Shown here piece after piece: positions 24,982 to 33,126 of a stretch of 64,000 nt of DNA (its first letter is position 1; the number at the start of each line of letters is the position of its first letter). The DNA comes from Kribbella antiqua (GTDB lineage Bacteria; Actinomycetota; Actinomycetes; Propionibacteriales; Kribbellaceae): NCBI RefSeq assembly GCF_004345665.1, contig NZ_SLWR01000011.1:62001-126000 (forward strand). Direction: 5' to 3'. A program made the translations under genes and the position numbers. The notes beneath the pieces were generated by a model. The model was given only the letters and a program-made list of their open reading frames with translations, was not told the DNA's origin and ran no database searches.

Positions 24982-25968
24982 TCAGTCGGTACTACGCAAT
25001 TCGGTCGGTGCGCCGTGGACGGCCGGGATGCTGCCGAGCTTGCCGGCCTGGAAGTCCTCGAAGGCCTGGATCACCTCGGCGCGGGTGTTCATCACGAACG
25101 GACCGGCCATCGCGACCGGTTCGCGGATCGGGCGTCCACCGAGGACCAGGACCTCGAGGTTCGGCTCCGCCTGCGGCTGCGTCGGACTGGCCGCCGTACG
25201 AATGGTGTCGCCGGGACCGAAGACCGCCAGCTGGCCCTTGCGGATCGGGCGGTGCTCGGCGCCGACCGTGCCCTGGCCGGCCAGGACGTAGACGAGAGCG
25301 TTGTAGTCCGGCTGCCACGGCAGCACCATCTCAGCTCCTGGGCTGACCGTCGCGTGGACCAGGGTGATCGGGGTGTGGGTCGAGCCAGGGCCGTCATGCC
25401 CGTCGACCGATCCCGCGATCACGCGGATCAGCGCGCCGCCGTCCGGAGTGGACAGCAGGGCCGAGTCGCCGCCGCGGATGTCCTGGTAGCGCGGCGGAGC
25501 CCACTTGAGTGCCTTCGGCAAGTTCACCCAGAGCTGGATGCCGTGGAAGAGACCGCCGCTCAGCACCAGATGCTCCGGCGGGGTCTCGATGTGGAGGAGC
25601 CCACTGCCGGCGGTCATCCACTGGGTGTCGCCGTTGGAGATAACGCCACCACCGCCGTTGGAGTCCTGGTGCTCCATGATTCCGTCGAGCATGTAGGTAA
25701 CGGTTTCGAAGCCGCGGTGCGGGTGCCACGGCGTACCTTTCGGCTCGCCCGGTGCGTACTCCACCTCACCCATCTGGTCCATGTGGATGAACGGGTCGAG
25801 ATCCCGCAGATCGACGCCGGCGAACGCACGCCGGACCGGGAATCCTTCACCCTCGTAGCCGGTCGGCGCCGACGTCACCGACCGCACCGTCCGCTCGTGG
25901 GCCACGGCGGGATCCGGCTGGTGGACGCGGGGCAGCACGGTGATGTCGCTGACGGTCACGGCGGGCAT
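24982..25968 (-). CDS. Pirin family protein
   Basis: The 328-residue bicupin has the pirin metal motif: PWHPHRGFETVTYMLDG near residue 80 (two His), EHQDSNGGGG and GLLHIETPPE (His and Glu). The C-terminal pirin domain holds GGRPIREPVAMAGPFVMNT. Bacterial pirins can have quercetinase activity or modulate partner enzymes; none is shown here. GAGGAGAAG precedes the ATG at 25968. An AT-rich palindrome 22-39 bp upstream suggests control by a MarR/HxlR-like repressor. Confidence 0.9.
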   Translation of the reverse strand: MPAVTVSDITVLPRVHQPDPAVAHERTVRSVTSAPTGYEGEGFPVRRAFAGVDLRDLDPFIHMDQMGEVEYAPGEPKGTPWHPHRGFETVTYMLDGIMEHQDSNGGGGVISNGDTQWMTAGSGLLHIETPPEHLVLSGGLFHGIQLWVNLPKALKWAPPRYQDIRGGDSALLSTPDGGALIRVIAGSVDGHDGPGSTHTPITLVHATVSPGAEMVLPWQPDYNALVYVLAGQGTVGAEHRPIRKGQLAVFGPGDTIRTAASPTQPQAEPNLEVLVLGGRPIREPVAMAGPFVMNTRAEVIQAFEDFQAGKLGSIPAVHGAPTELRSTD

Positions 25969-25989
25969 GGTCTTCTCCTCGCTGATCAG

Positions 25990-26007
25990 TAGTTCAAGAA
26001 TAAACTA
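25990..26007. promoter_or_regulatory. Candidate operator of the pirin gene
   Basis: TAGTTCAAGAATAAACTA is an imperfect 18-bp palindrome (6 of 9 positions) and very AT-rich for this genome. It lies just upstream of the pirin ribosome binding site. Similar sites serve MarR/HxlR-type repressors; no such regulator is in the window. Confidence 0.45.
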
Positions 26008-26192
26008 TCTGCCCTAACCAGGGCAAGACGCTGGGCATTCCCTGTGCGGTCGCTGTGCTTCGGCCGGCTTGGCGGTGCTGATCTGCGCTCACAGGAAGCT
26101 CCCAGCCGACGTCCAGGGTGGTCGCAGTCCCGCTTGTCATCGTCTCTGTGGGACCTCAACGCAAACCTTCGCTGCCTGGATGGAGACGCGAT

Positions 26193-28124
26193 ATGACCAC
26201 CCTGCTTGATCCATCAAGGACCAGGTCCGGTCCGGAGAGCGCCGAACCACCGGCGCGTCCGCCCGGCCCGCTCCGTCGCCTCGTCCGCGGTCCGTCCGAG
26301 CAGGCCGCCTACGTGCGGCCGGCCGCGCTCGCCATGCTGGCCGGTACGGCGTTCCTGTACCTCTGGAACTTGACCGCCTCCGGCTATGCGAACAGTTTCT
26401 ACGCCGCGGCCGTCCAGACCGGGACGCAGAGCTGGAAGGCGTGGCTGTTCGGCTCGCTCGATGCGGGGAATGCGATAACTGTCGACAAACCCCCGGCCGC
26501 GCTCTGGGTCGCGACAGCGTTCGCCCGGCTCTTCGGGTTCAACAGTTTCACCGTGCTGGCCCCACAGGCGTTCATGGGCATCGCTGCCGTGGGTCTGCTG
26601 TATCTCACGGTGAAGCGGATCTCCGGCCCGGTGGCCGGCCTGATCGCCGGAACCACTCTGTCGCTGACTCCGGTCGCCGTACTGATGTTCCGGTTCAACA
26701 ACCCGGACGCGTTCCTGGTCCTGCTTCTGGTGGCTGCGGCGTACTGCGTCGTACGGGCGCTGGACAAGGCTTCGTGGAAGTGGCTGGCGCTGGCCGGGGT
26801 CGCAGTCGGGTTCGGGTTCCTGACCAAGATGGGCCAGGCGATGCTGGTCGTGCCCGCGTTCGGGCTGGTCTATCTGATCGCGGCGCCGACGTCGGTCAGG
26901 AAACGTCTGCTGCACCTGGTCGGCGCGCTCGGGGCGATGATCGTCAGCGCCGGCTGGTACGTCGCTCTGGTCGAACTGTGGCCGGCGTCGAGCCGCCCCT
27001 ACATCGGTGGTTCGACTAACAACTCGCTGCTGGAACTTGCCCTCGGCTACAACGGTCTCGGCCGGCTGCTGGGTGGACAAGGCAACGGTGGTGGCGGCGG
27101 TGGCAGTAGCACCAACACCGGCTTCGGCGGTAGCACCGGGATCACCCGGATGTTCAACGATGCCTTCGGCACCGAAATCTCCTGGTTGTTGCCTGCGGCA
27201 TTGATCGCACTGGTGGCCGGGCTGTGGCTGACCCGGAGGGCGCCGCGGACCGACCGTACTCGCGCCGGGCTGGTGCTCTGGGGCGGCTGGATGCTCGTCA
27301 CCGCTGTGGTGTTCAGCTTCATGAGCGGCACGATCCACCCGTACTACACCGTGGCGCTGGCTCCGGCGGTCGCCGTACTGGTCGCGATGGGTGTGCGGCT
27401 TGCTTGGCAGCGTCGGGACGAGCTGGTGGCGCGGCTGTCGCTGGCTGCAATGGTGCTGGCGACTGGCGTGTGGGACTACGTGTTGCTCACCCGTACGCCG
27501 TCGTTCGTGCCGTGGCTCAAGTTCGTCGTACTGGCGGCTGCGGTGGTTGCTGCTGGGTTGGCGCTGGTTGGTCGGCGGGTGCGTCGGGTGTTGCCGGCGC
27601 TGGTGCTGGCGCTGGTGGTGGCGCTCGGTCTGGGGAGTACGGCGTACGCGGTGTCGACTGCCTCGCAGACGCACAGCGGGTCGATTCCGACGTCTGGGCC
27701 TAGCAGCAGCGCGATGGGCGGCGGTGGCGGGATGCGCGGCGGTGCCGGTGGTGGCAACGGCGGCGATCCCGGCGGCGGGATGGGTGGTGGCGCTCAGACC
27801 AGCAGTGAGCTGACCGCGCTGCTGTCGAAGACCACGACCACGTGGGCGGCCGCCGTCAGCGGCTCGCAGTCCGCGGCGTCGCTGGAACTGGCCACTGGCA
27901 AGTCGGTGATCGCCATCGGCGGCTTCAGCGGTACGGACGACGCGCCGACGCTGGCCCAGTTCAAGGAGTGGGTGGCCGAGGGCAAGATCGCCTACTACAT
28001 CTCCGGCGGCCAGGGCGGCGGCGGTGGCTCGTCGTCGGCGGCCAGCGAGATCCAGTCGTGGGTGGAGGCCAACTACACCGCGACGACGGTCGGCAGCACG
28101 ACTGTGTACGCGCTGACCAGCTGA
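26193..28124 (+). CDS. GT39-type membrane glycosyltransferase (ArnT-like)
   Basis: The 643-residue protein has about 10-12 transmembrane helices. The first loop has the GT39/GT83 pattern: ANSFYAAAVQTGTQSWKAWL then DAGNAITVDKPPAALWVATA. MFRFNNPDAFLVLLLV supports the family. A Gly-rich segment in an extracytoplasmic loop (about 290-310) and another Gly/Met-rich linker (about 508-530) lead to a C-terminal soluble domain (about 535-643: VIAIGGFSGTDDAPTLAQFK, KIAYYISGG). Such enzymes use polyprenyl-phosphate sugars to glycosylate wall or secreted targets. ATG 26193 has TGGAGA upstream. Confidence 0.85.
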   Translation: MTTLLDPSRTRSGPESAEPPARPPGPLRRLVRGPSEQAAYVRPAALAMLAGTAFLYLWNLTASGYANSFYAAAVQTGTQSWKAWLFGSLDAGNAITVDKPPAALWVATAFARLFGFNSFTVLAPQAFMGIAAVGLLYLTVKRISGPVAGLIAGTTLSLTPVAVLMFRFNNPDAFLVLLLVAAAYCVVRALDKASWKWLALAGVAVGFGFLTKMGQAMLVVPAFGLVYLIAAPTSVRKRLLHLVGALGAMIVSAGWYVALVELWPASSRPYIGGSTNNSLLELALGYNGLGRLLGGQGNGGGGGGSSTNTGFGGSTGITRMFNDAFGTEISWLLPAALIALVAGLWLTRRAPRTDRTRAGLVLWGGWMLVTAVVFSFMSGTIHPYYTVALAPAVAVLVAMGVRLAWQRRDELVARLSLAAMVLATGVWDYVLLTRTPSFVPWLKFVVLAAAVVAAGLALVGRRVRRVLPALVLALVVALGLGSTAYAVSTASQTHSGSIPTSGPSSSAMGGGGGMRGGAGGGNGGDPGGGMGGGAQTSSELTALLSKTTTTWAAAVSGSQSAASLELATGKSVIAIGGFSGTDDAPTLAQFKEWVAEGKIAYYISGGQGGGGGSSSAASEIQSWVEANYTATTVGSTTVYALTS

Positions 28125-28222
28125 GGGCGAACTCCCAGCACATCACAACGGCACGGCTCGGCCGGGCGGCCCGCGTGGCCGCCCGGCCGAGTGCTGATTG
28201 TGAGGGCCTGGCGGTCCGGTCA

Positions 28223-28228
28223 TACCCT
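28223..28228 (+). promoter_or_regulatory. Putative -10 of folD (leaderless type)
   Basis: TACCCT lies 6 nt before the folD GTG start at 28235, the same spacing as other TANNNT elements in the window. Confidence 0.4.
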
Positions 28229-28234
28229 AGGGCG

Positions 28235-29092
28235 GTGACCGCACAGATTCTGGACGGCAAGGCGACGGCGGCAGCGATCAAGGACGAGCTCAAGGTCCGG
28301 GTCGCGAAACTGGCCGAGCAGGGCGTGGTGCCCGGGCTCGGCACCATCCTGGTCGGGGACGACCCGGGCAGCCGGGCGTACGTGGCCGGCAAGCACCGCG
28401 ACTGCGCGGCGGTCGGCATCGCATCCATCCAGGTCGAGCTCCCGGCCGACGCGACCCAGGACGAGATCGCCGCGAAGGTGACCGAGCTCAACGAGAACCC
28501 GGAGTGCACCGGCTTCATCGTCCAGCTCCCACTGCCCAAGCACGTCGACACGAACGTGATCCTCGGCCTGATCAACCCGATCAAGGACGCCGACGGCCTG
28601 CACCCGGTCAGCCTCGGCAAGCTCGTCCTCGGCCAGGACGGCCCGCTCCCCTGCACCCCGAAGGGCTGCGTCGAGATCCTCCGCCGGTACGACGTACCGA
28701 TCGCCGGCGCTCAGGTGGTCGTCGTCGGCCGGGGCGTGACTGCGGGTCGACCGATGGGGCTGCTGTTCACGCGTCGTACCGAGAACGCCACGGTCACCCA
28801 GTGCCACACCGGCACCAAGGACCTGGCCGCCGTGGTCCGCACCGGCGACATCGTGATCGCCGCGGCCGGATCCGCCGGGCTGATCACCGCCGACATGGTG
28901 AAGCCGGGCGCCGTACTGCTGGATGTCGGCACCAGCCGCAACGCCGAGGGCAAGATCGTCGGCGACATCGCCGACGAGGCCCGCGAAAAGGCAGCCTGGA
29001 TCGCCCCGATGCCCGGCGGCATCGGCCCGATGACCCGCGCCATGCTCCTCACCAACGTCGTCGAAGCCGCCGAAGCGAGCGTCGCCCGGTGA
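28235..29092 (+). CDS. folD: Methylenetetrahydrofolate dehydrogenase/cyclohydrolase
   Basis: The 285-residue bifunctional enzyme interconverts 5,10-methylene-THF, methenyl-THF and 10-formyl-THF in the cytoplasm, supplying formyl groups to purine synthesis. Motifs: GDDPGSRAYVAGKHRDCAAV (with the catalytic lysine), GFIVQLPLPKHVD, NPIKDADGLHP, PCTPKGCVEILRRY, VVVVGRGVTAGRPMGLLFTR (NADP loop) and PMPGGIGPMTRAMLL. The start is GTG 28235, although the frame is open far upstream inside the glycosyltransferase gene. DUF3017 follows. The purN-purH operon that uses its product lies convergently downstream. Confidence 0.96.
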   Translation: MTAQILDGKATAAAIKDELKVRVAKLAEQGVVPGLGTILVGDDPGSRAYVAGKHRDCAAVGIASIQVELPADATQDEIAAKVTELNENPECTGFIVQLPLPKHVDTNVILGLINPIKDADGLHPVSLGKLVLGQDGPLPCTPKGCVEILRRYDVPIAGAQVVVVGRGVTAGRPMGLLFTRRTENATVTQCHTGTKDLAAVVRTGDIVIAAAGSAGLITADMVKPGAVLLDVGTSRNAEGKIVGDIADEAREKAAWIAPMPGGIGPMTRAMLLTNVVEAAEASVAR

Positions 29093-29117
29093 CGGCGCAT
29101 ACGGCCGAGGCGGGCAC

Positions 29118-29393
29118 GTGCTGATGGCCGGCGAAGCCCAGCGACGGAACGAATGGCCGTTGGCCGTGTCGCTCCTGGTCGCCGCGACCGGCCTGGTCGT
29201 GCTCACGTTCTACAACTGGCGCAACGGCATCTTCATCTTCGCCGGCGGCGTCGTCCTGGCCGGCCTCCTCCGCATCGGCCTCACCGACTCCGCCGCCGGC
29301 CTCCTCCACGTCCGCGGCCGGATGTTCGACACCACCCTCCTCCTAGCCGTAGGCACCGCAATAGCCCTCCTCGGCCTCATAGTCCCGAACTGA
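29118..29393 (+). CDS. DUF3017 membrane protein
   Basis: A 91-residue protein with three hydrophobic helices (LAVSLLVAATGLVVLTFY, GIFIFAGGVVLAGLLRIGL, TTLLLAVGTAIALLGLIV). It matches the DUF3017 family that follows folD in many actinobacteria; no function is known. GTG 29118 or ATG 29124 could start it. The 25-bp gap to folD suggests one operon. Confidence 0.8.
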   Translation: MLMAGEAQRRNEWPLAVSLLVAATGLVVLTFYNWRNGIFIFAGGVVLAGLLRIGLTDSAAGLLHVRGRMFDTTLLLAVGTAIALLGLIVPN

Positions 29394-29412
29394 ACTTCGG
29401 ACACCCTCTCGG

Positions 29413-29444
29413 GACCTCGGACATCTGACCAGGTGTCCGAGGTC
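29413..29444. terminator. Bidirectional terminator between DUF3017 and purH
   Basis: Perfect 11-bp arms GACCTCGGACA and TGTCCGAGGTC with a 10-nt loop lie between the two convergent operons. Confidence 0.75.
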
Positions 29445-29498
29445 TCCGTTTGGTGTCCGCAGTACTCGGCTTTTGCTGACGCCAGCCGGGATCCTCGG

Positions 29499-31055
29499 CT
29501 AGTGGAAGAAGTGGCGGGTGCCGGTGAAGTACATGGTGATGCCGGCCTTTTCTGCGACCTCGATGGCGGCTTCGTCGCGGATGGAGCCGCCGGGTTGGAC
29601 GACTGCCTTGACGCCGCCCTCGATCAGGACTTCCAGGCCGTCGGGGAACGGGAAGAAGGCGTCTGAGGCGGCGACGGAGCCGGCCGCGCGGTCGGCGGCG
29701 CGGAAGACGGCCAGGCGGCAGGAGTCGACGCGGTTGACCTGGCCCATGCCGACCCCGACCGAGGCGCCGCCGGAGGCGAGGAGGATCGCGTTCGACTTGA
29801 CCGCGCGTACGGCCTTCCAGGCGAAAGCGAGGTCCGCCAGCACCTCAGGAGAGGCCGGCGATCCGGCCGCGAGCTGCCAGGAGGAAGGGTCGTCGCCGGG
29901 AGCCTGGAAACGGTCGGTGTGCTGGAGCAGCAGCCCGCCGCTCACCGGACGCATCTCGACCTCGTCACCGGCAACGGCCGGCGCGACCAGCAGCCGGATG
30001 TTCTTCTTACCCTGCAGGATCTCGACCGCGCCGTCCTCGAAAGCCGGCGCGACCAGCACCTCGGTGAAGATCTCCGCGACCTGCTTGGCCATGTCCACCG
30101 ACACTGGCGCGTTCGTCGCGATCACACCGCCGTACGCCGACACCGGGTCGCACTCGTGCGCCCGCCGGTGCGCCTCTGCGATGTCCTTGCCGACCGCGAT
30201 GCCGCACGGGTTCGCGTGCTTGATGATGGCAACGGCCGGCTCGCTGAAGTCATACGCCGTACGACGGGCAGCGTCGGCGTCGACGTAGTTGTTGTACGAC
30301 ATCTCCTTGCCGTGCAGCTGCTGCGCGGCGGCCAGACCACCCCGGCCATTGACGTACAGCGCCGCCGGCTGATGCGGGTTTTCGCCGTACCGCAGTACAG
30401 CGGACTTGTTCCACACTGCACCGACCCACTCCGGGAACCCAGTCCCCTCGGAGGTGTCCGTCACCACGCTGCCCATCCAGGAGGCGACAGCGACGTCGTA
30501 CGACGCCGTGTGCACAAACGCATCCACGGCGAGCCGCTGGCGCTGCTCCAAAGAAAACCCGCCGTCGGAGAGAGCCGCGACGATCTCCGGGTAGCGAGAA
30601 GGGGACACGACGACAGCGACGTTCGCGTGGTTCTTGGCGGCGCCGCGGACCATCGACGGACCGCCGATGTCGATCTGCTCGATGCACTCGTCCGAGGACG
30701 CGCCGGACGCGACGGTCTCGGTGAACGGGTACAGGTTGCTCACCAGCAGGTCGAACGGCTCGACCCGCATCTCGGCCAGCTGCTCGACGTGGTCGTTCTT
30801 CCGTACGTCGGCCAGCAGCCCCGCGTGCACCATCGGGTGCAGCGTCTTGACCCGGCCGTCGAGGCACTCCGGGAACCCGGTCAGCTCCTCGACCTTGGTC
30901 ACCGGCACCCCGGCCGCCGCGATCCGGCCAGCGGTGGACCCGGTCGACACCAGCTGCACACCGGCGGCATGCAACGCGGACGCGAGCTCCTCCAGACCGG
31001 TCTTGTCGTAGACGCTGATCAGCGCGCGGCGGATCGGCCTGCGGTCGGTGCTCAC
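29499..31055 (-). CDS. purH: Bifunctional AICAR transformylase/IMP cyclohydrolase
   Basis: The 518-residue enzyme makes the last two steps of IMP synthesis. The N-terminal IMP cyclohydrolase half (MGS-like) shows RRALISVYDKTGLEELASAL, STGSTAGRIAAAG, GRVKTLHPMVHAGLL and FDLLVSNLYPF. The C-terminal AICAR transformylase half shows LRYGENPHQPAALY, IIKHANPCGIA (KH catalytic pair), SNAILLASGGASVGVGMGQV and PGGSIRDEAAIEVAEKAGI. GTG 31055 overlaps the purN stop by 4 bp, so translation is coupled. The cofactor 10-formyl-THF comes from folD across the terminator. Confidence 0.96.
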   Translation of the reverse strand: MSTDRRPIRRALISVYDKTGLEELASALHAAGVQLVSTGSTAGRIAAAGVPVTKVEELTGFPECLDGRVKTLHPMVHAGLLADVRKNDHVEQLAEMRVEPFDLLVSNLYPFTETVASGASSDECIEQIDIGGPSMVRGAAKNHANVAVVVSPSRYPEIVAALSDGGFSLEQRQRLAVDAFVHTASYDVAVASWMGSVVTDTSEGTGFPEWVGAVWNKSAVLRYGENPHQPAALYVNGRGGLAAAQQLHGKEMSYNNYVDADAARRTAYDFSEPAVAIIKHANPCGIAVGKDIAEAHRRAHECDPVSAYGGVIATNAPVSVDMAKQVAEIFTEVLVAPAFEDGAVEILQGKKNIRLLVAPAVAGDEVEMRPVSGGLLLQHTDRFQAPGDDPSSWQLAAGSPASPEVLADLAFAWKAVRAVKSNAILLASGGASVGVGMGQVNRVDSCRLAVFRAADRAAGSVAASDAFFPFPDGLEVLIEGGVKAVVQPGGSIRDEAAIEVAEKAGITMYFTGTRHFFH

Positions 31056-31684
31056 TTCAGTCGAACCTTTCGTCCGGTGATGGTCCAGCCTTCGCGGACC
31101 AGCCGGCCGACCCACTCCACCAACTGGTGGCGTTCGACCTCCTTGATCCGCTCGGTCAGGGTTTCTTCGGTGTCGTCGTCCAGCACGGGTACGGCGACCT
31201 GCGCGATCATCGGGCCGGTGTCGACCCCGCCGTCGACGAAGAACAGGCTGGCGCCGGTGATTTTGACGCCGTACTCGAGCGCGTCCCGCGGTCCGTGGAT
31301 GCCGGGGAACGACGGCAGCAGCGCGTTGTGGGTGTTGATGTACCGGTCGCCGAAGGAGGCCAGGAAGTCGTCACCGACCAGCTTCAGGAAGCCCGCCGAG
31401 ATGACCAGGTCCGGCTTGTACTCCGCCACGGACGCGGTCAGCGCGCGGTCCCAGTCGGCCCGCTCGGCGTAGTCCTTCACCTTGTGCACGAAGGTCGGTA
31501 CGCCGGCCGCCACGGCCCGGTCCAGCCCGGCGATCCCGTCCCGGTCGGCGCCGACGGCCACGACCTGGGCGCCGTACGCCGGATCGGCGCAGGCGTCCAG
31601 CAAGGCCTGCAGGTTCGAGCCTGACCCCGAGATCAGCACGACGAGTCGCGCAGGTGCGGGAGTCGGCGCAACCGGGTCTGTCAC
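31052..31684 (-). CDS. purN: Phosphoribosylglycinamide formyltransferase
   Basis: The 210-residue enzyme formylates GAR with 10-formyl-THF, the third step of purine synthesis. Motifs: VVLISGSGSNLQALLDAC (phosphate loop), SAGFLKLVGDDFLASFGDRY, INTHNALLPSFPGIHGPRDA (catalytic Asn/His region) and FFVDGGVDTGPMIAQ (catalytic Asp). GTG 31684 sits 7 nt after TAAGGT, suggesting a leaderless mRNA. It forms a two-gene operon with purH. The -10 hexamer begins with the TAA stop codon of the preceding DUF6350 gene. Confidence 0.96.
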   Translation of the reverse strand: MTDPVAPTPAPARLVVLISGSGSNLQALLDACADPAYGAQVVAVGADRDGIAGLDRAVAAGVPTFVHKVKDYAERADWDRALTASVAEYKPDLVISAGFLKLVGDDFLASFGDRYINTHNALLPSFPGIHGPRDALEYGVKITGASLFFVDGGVDTGPMIAQVAVPVLDDDTEETLTERIKEVERHQLVEWVGRLVREGWTITGRKVRLK

Positions 31685-31691
31685 GGCCCAA

Positions 31692-31697
31692 ACCTTA
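31692..31697 (-). promoter_or_regulatory. Putative -10 of purN (leaderless type)
   Basis: TAAGGT on the minus strand lies 7 nt before the purN GTG. Its first three bases are the TAA stop of the DUF6350 gene, so the promoter lies inside the end of the upstream gene. Confidence 0.4.
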
Positions 31698-32954
31698 TCG
31701 CCCGGCGTCCGCCTCGCCGTCAGCCGGTCGGCGGGAGGCGATTACCGCCGCCGTGATCGAGGCCCCGATCGCCATCCCGGCAGCCAGTACGCCGGCCGCC
31801 GGCAGCGCAGCCGGGATCCCCACCACCGACATCCGCCCAGGCCCGGCAGAACCGCCCGACAGAGCCATCAGCACGTAGAGCATCACCCCGGCGAGCAGTG
31901 CGGCCATGCCACCGCGCAGAGCGAACGCATCCCACCCCAGCGCCGCAGCGTCCTCGTCCGCGACCCCCCGCCGGACCACAACCAGTCCAGCGACCACGCC
32001 AGCCGCCAGGGGGACCACGGCGGTCAGCACCAGCAGGTACGTCGGTGTGGCTCCGTCGGCAGGTACGGCGGCCAGCAGCGGAAGCGCCGGCAAGTTCCCA
32101 ACATCCACACCGGTCGGAGCGATCGTCGTACCCACTCCCAACTGGAACCCGGGCCCAGCGAGGAACGAGACGACGTACAGGACCATGTTCGGCACCAGCA
32201 TCAGGCAGATGGCGAACAGCACCACTGAGCCGACCACACCGGCATCCAGCAGCTCCAGCATCCCGGTGATGCGCGAGAAGTGGATGGCCAGCAGTACGCC
32301 GTACAGGGTGGACGCGATGGCGATCACGGTCAGTACGGCGGCCACCGCAGCCGGCACAGCGTCACGCAGCCCGCTGGGGGTCGCATCGGCGATGTCGTCG
32401 AAAGCACCGGACTCGACTAGTACGCCGATTGTGCCGGCGACCAGAGCGAGAGACGCGGTGCCAAGGAAGGCAGACAGCGGCGACACCCGCAGGGAGCCGT
32501 CCGCGGTGAGCAGAGCGACAACCAGCCCGCCGAGGCCGTAGACGGCCGCGAACGTGCCGGAGAGCAGGATCAGGTCCTTGGTCCGGTCGGCGGCGCTCGT
32601 ACGGGCGGCTGACTTGCCACCGCGGTAGAGGCACCAGCCGACGAACATGGTCAGCCCGAGCGGCGCCACGGTCAGAGTGCCGCTGCCCAGCGTCACACCG
32701 GCCTTGTGCGCGACCAGCCAGGCGGATGCACCCGCCCGGATCGCTCCGGACGCACCGCCGAAGGTGGCGGCGAGCCAGCCGATCACAGCGACCGCCGCAC
32801 ACGTCAGCAGACCGGTGAGCAGGCAGGCTCCAGCGGAGATCACGGCCGCCAGCACCACCGGCTTGGTCGGGGCGGTGACCTCGGACGGGGCAGGCCCGGG
32901 CGCCAGGTGTGGTCCGCCGTCACGGGCGCCCGGGCGGCTCAGCATGTCGGTCAT
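31695..32954 (-). CDS. DUF6350 polytopic membrane protein
   Basis: The 419-residue protein has roughly ten transmembrane helices, beginning PVVLAAVISAGACLLTGLLT and including LGLTMFVGWCLYRGGKSAAR, a loop pattern I associate with the DUF6350 family found next to purN in actinobacteria. No catalytic motif is visible. GGGAGCC precedes the ATG at 32954. It is divergent from the gene at 33127 and directly upstream of purN. Function unknown. Confidence 0.7.
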   Translation of the reverse strand: MTDMLSRPGARDGGPHLAPGPAPSEVTAPTKPVVLAAVISAGACLLTGLLTCAAVAVIGWLAATFGGASGAIRAGASAWLVAHKAGVTLGSGTLTVAPLGLTMFVGWCLYRGGKSAARTSAADRTKDLILLSGTFAAVYGLGGLVVALLTADGSLRVSPLSAFLGTASLALVAGTIGVLVESGAFDDIADATPSGLRDAVPAAVAAVLTVIAIASTLYGVLLAIHFSRITGMLELLDAGVVGSVVLFAICLMLVPNMVLYVVSFLAGPGFQLGVGTTIAPTGVDVGNLPALPLLAAVPADGATPTYLLVLTAVVPLAAGVVAGLVVVRRGVADEDAAALGWDAFALRGGMAALLAGVMLYVLMALSGGSAGPGRMSVVGIPAALPAAGVLAAGMAIGASITAAVIASRRPADGEADAGR

Positions 32955-33126
32955 CTGGCTCCCATGGTCTCCCGCAGTGCGAGACCACTCGTTCTGACAC
33001 GCCGGATATGGAAGACTTCGGCCCGCTGTTCACGCTCAGTCGGTGTGATCGTTACGCATCCGGCTGAGTGGGGACAACCAGGGACCACCGGGTACTGTCG
33101 GGTGGAATCAGTCAGGAGGTCGAGCT

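Noticed and set aside
27842..28234. N-terminal extension of FolD running into the glycosyltransferase gene
   Set aside because: FolD homology starts at GTG 28235, which has a -10-like box 6 nt upstream; the extension is in an alternative frame of the glycosyltransferase.
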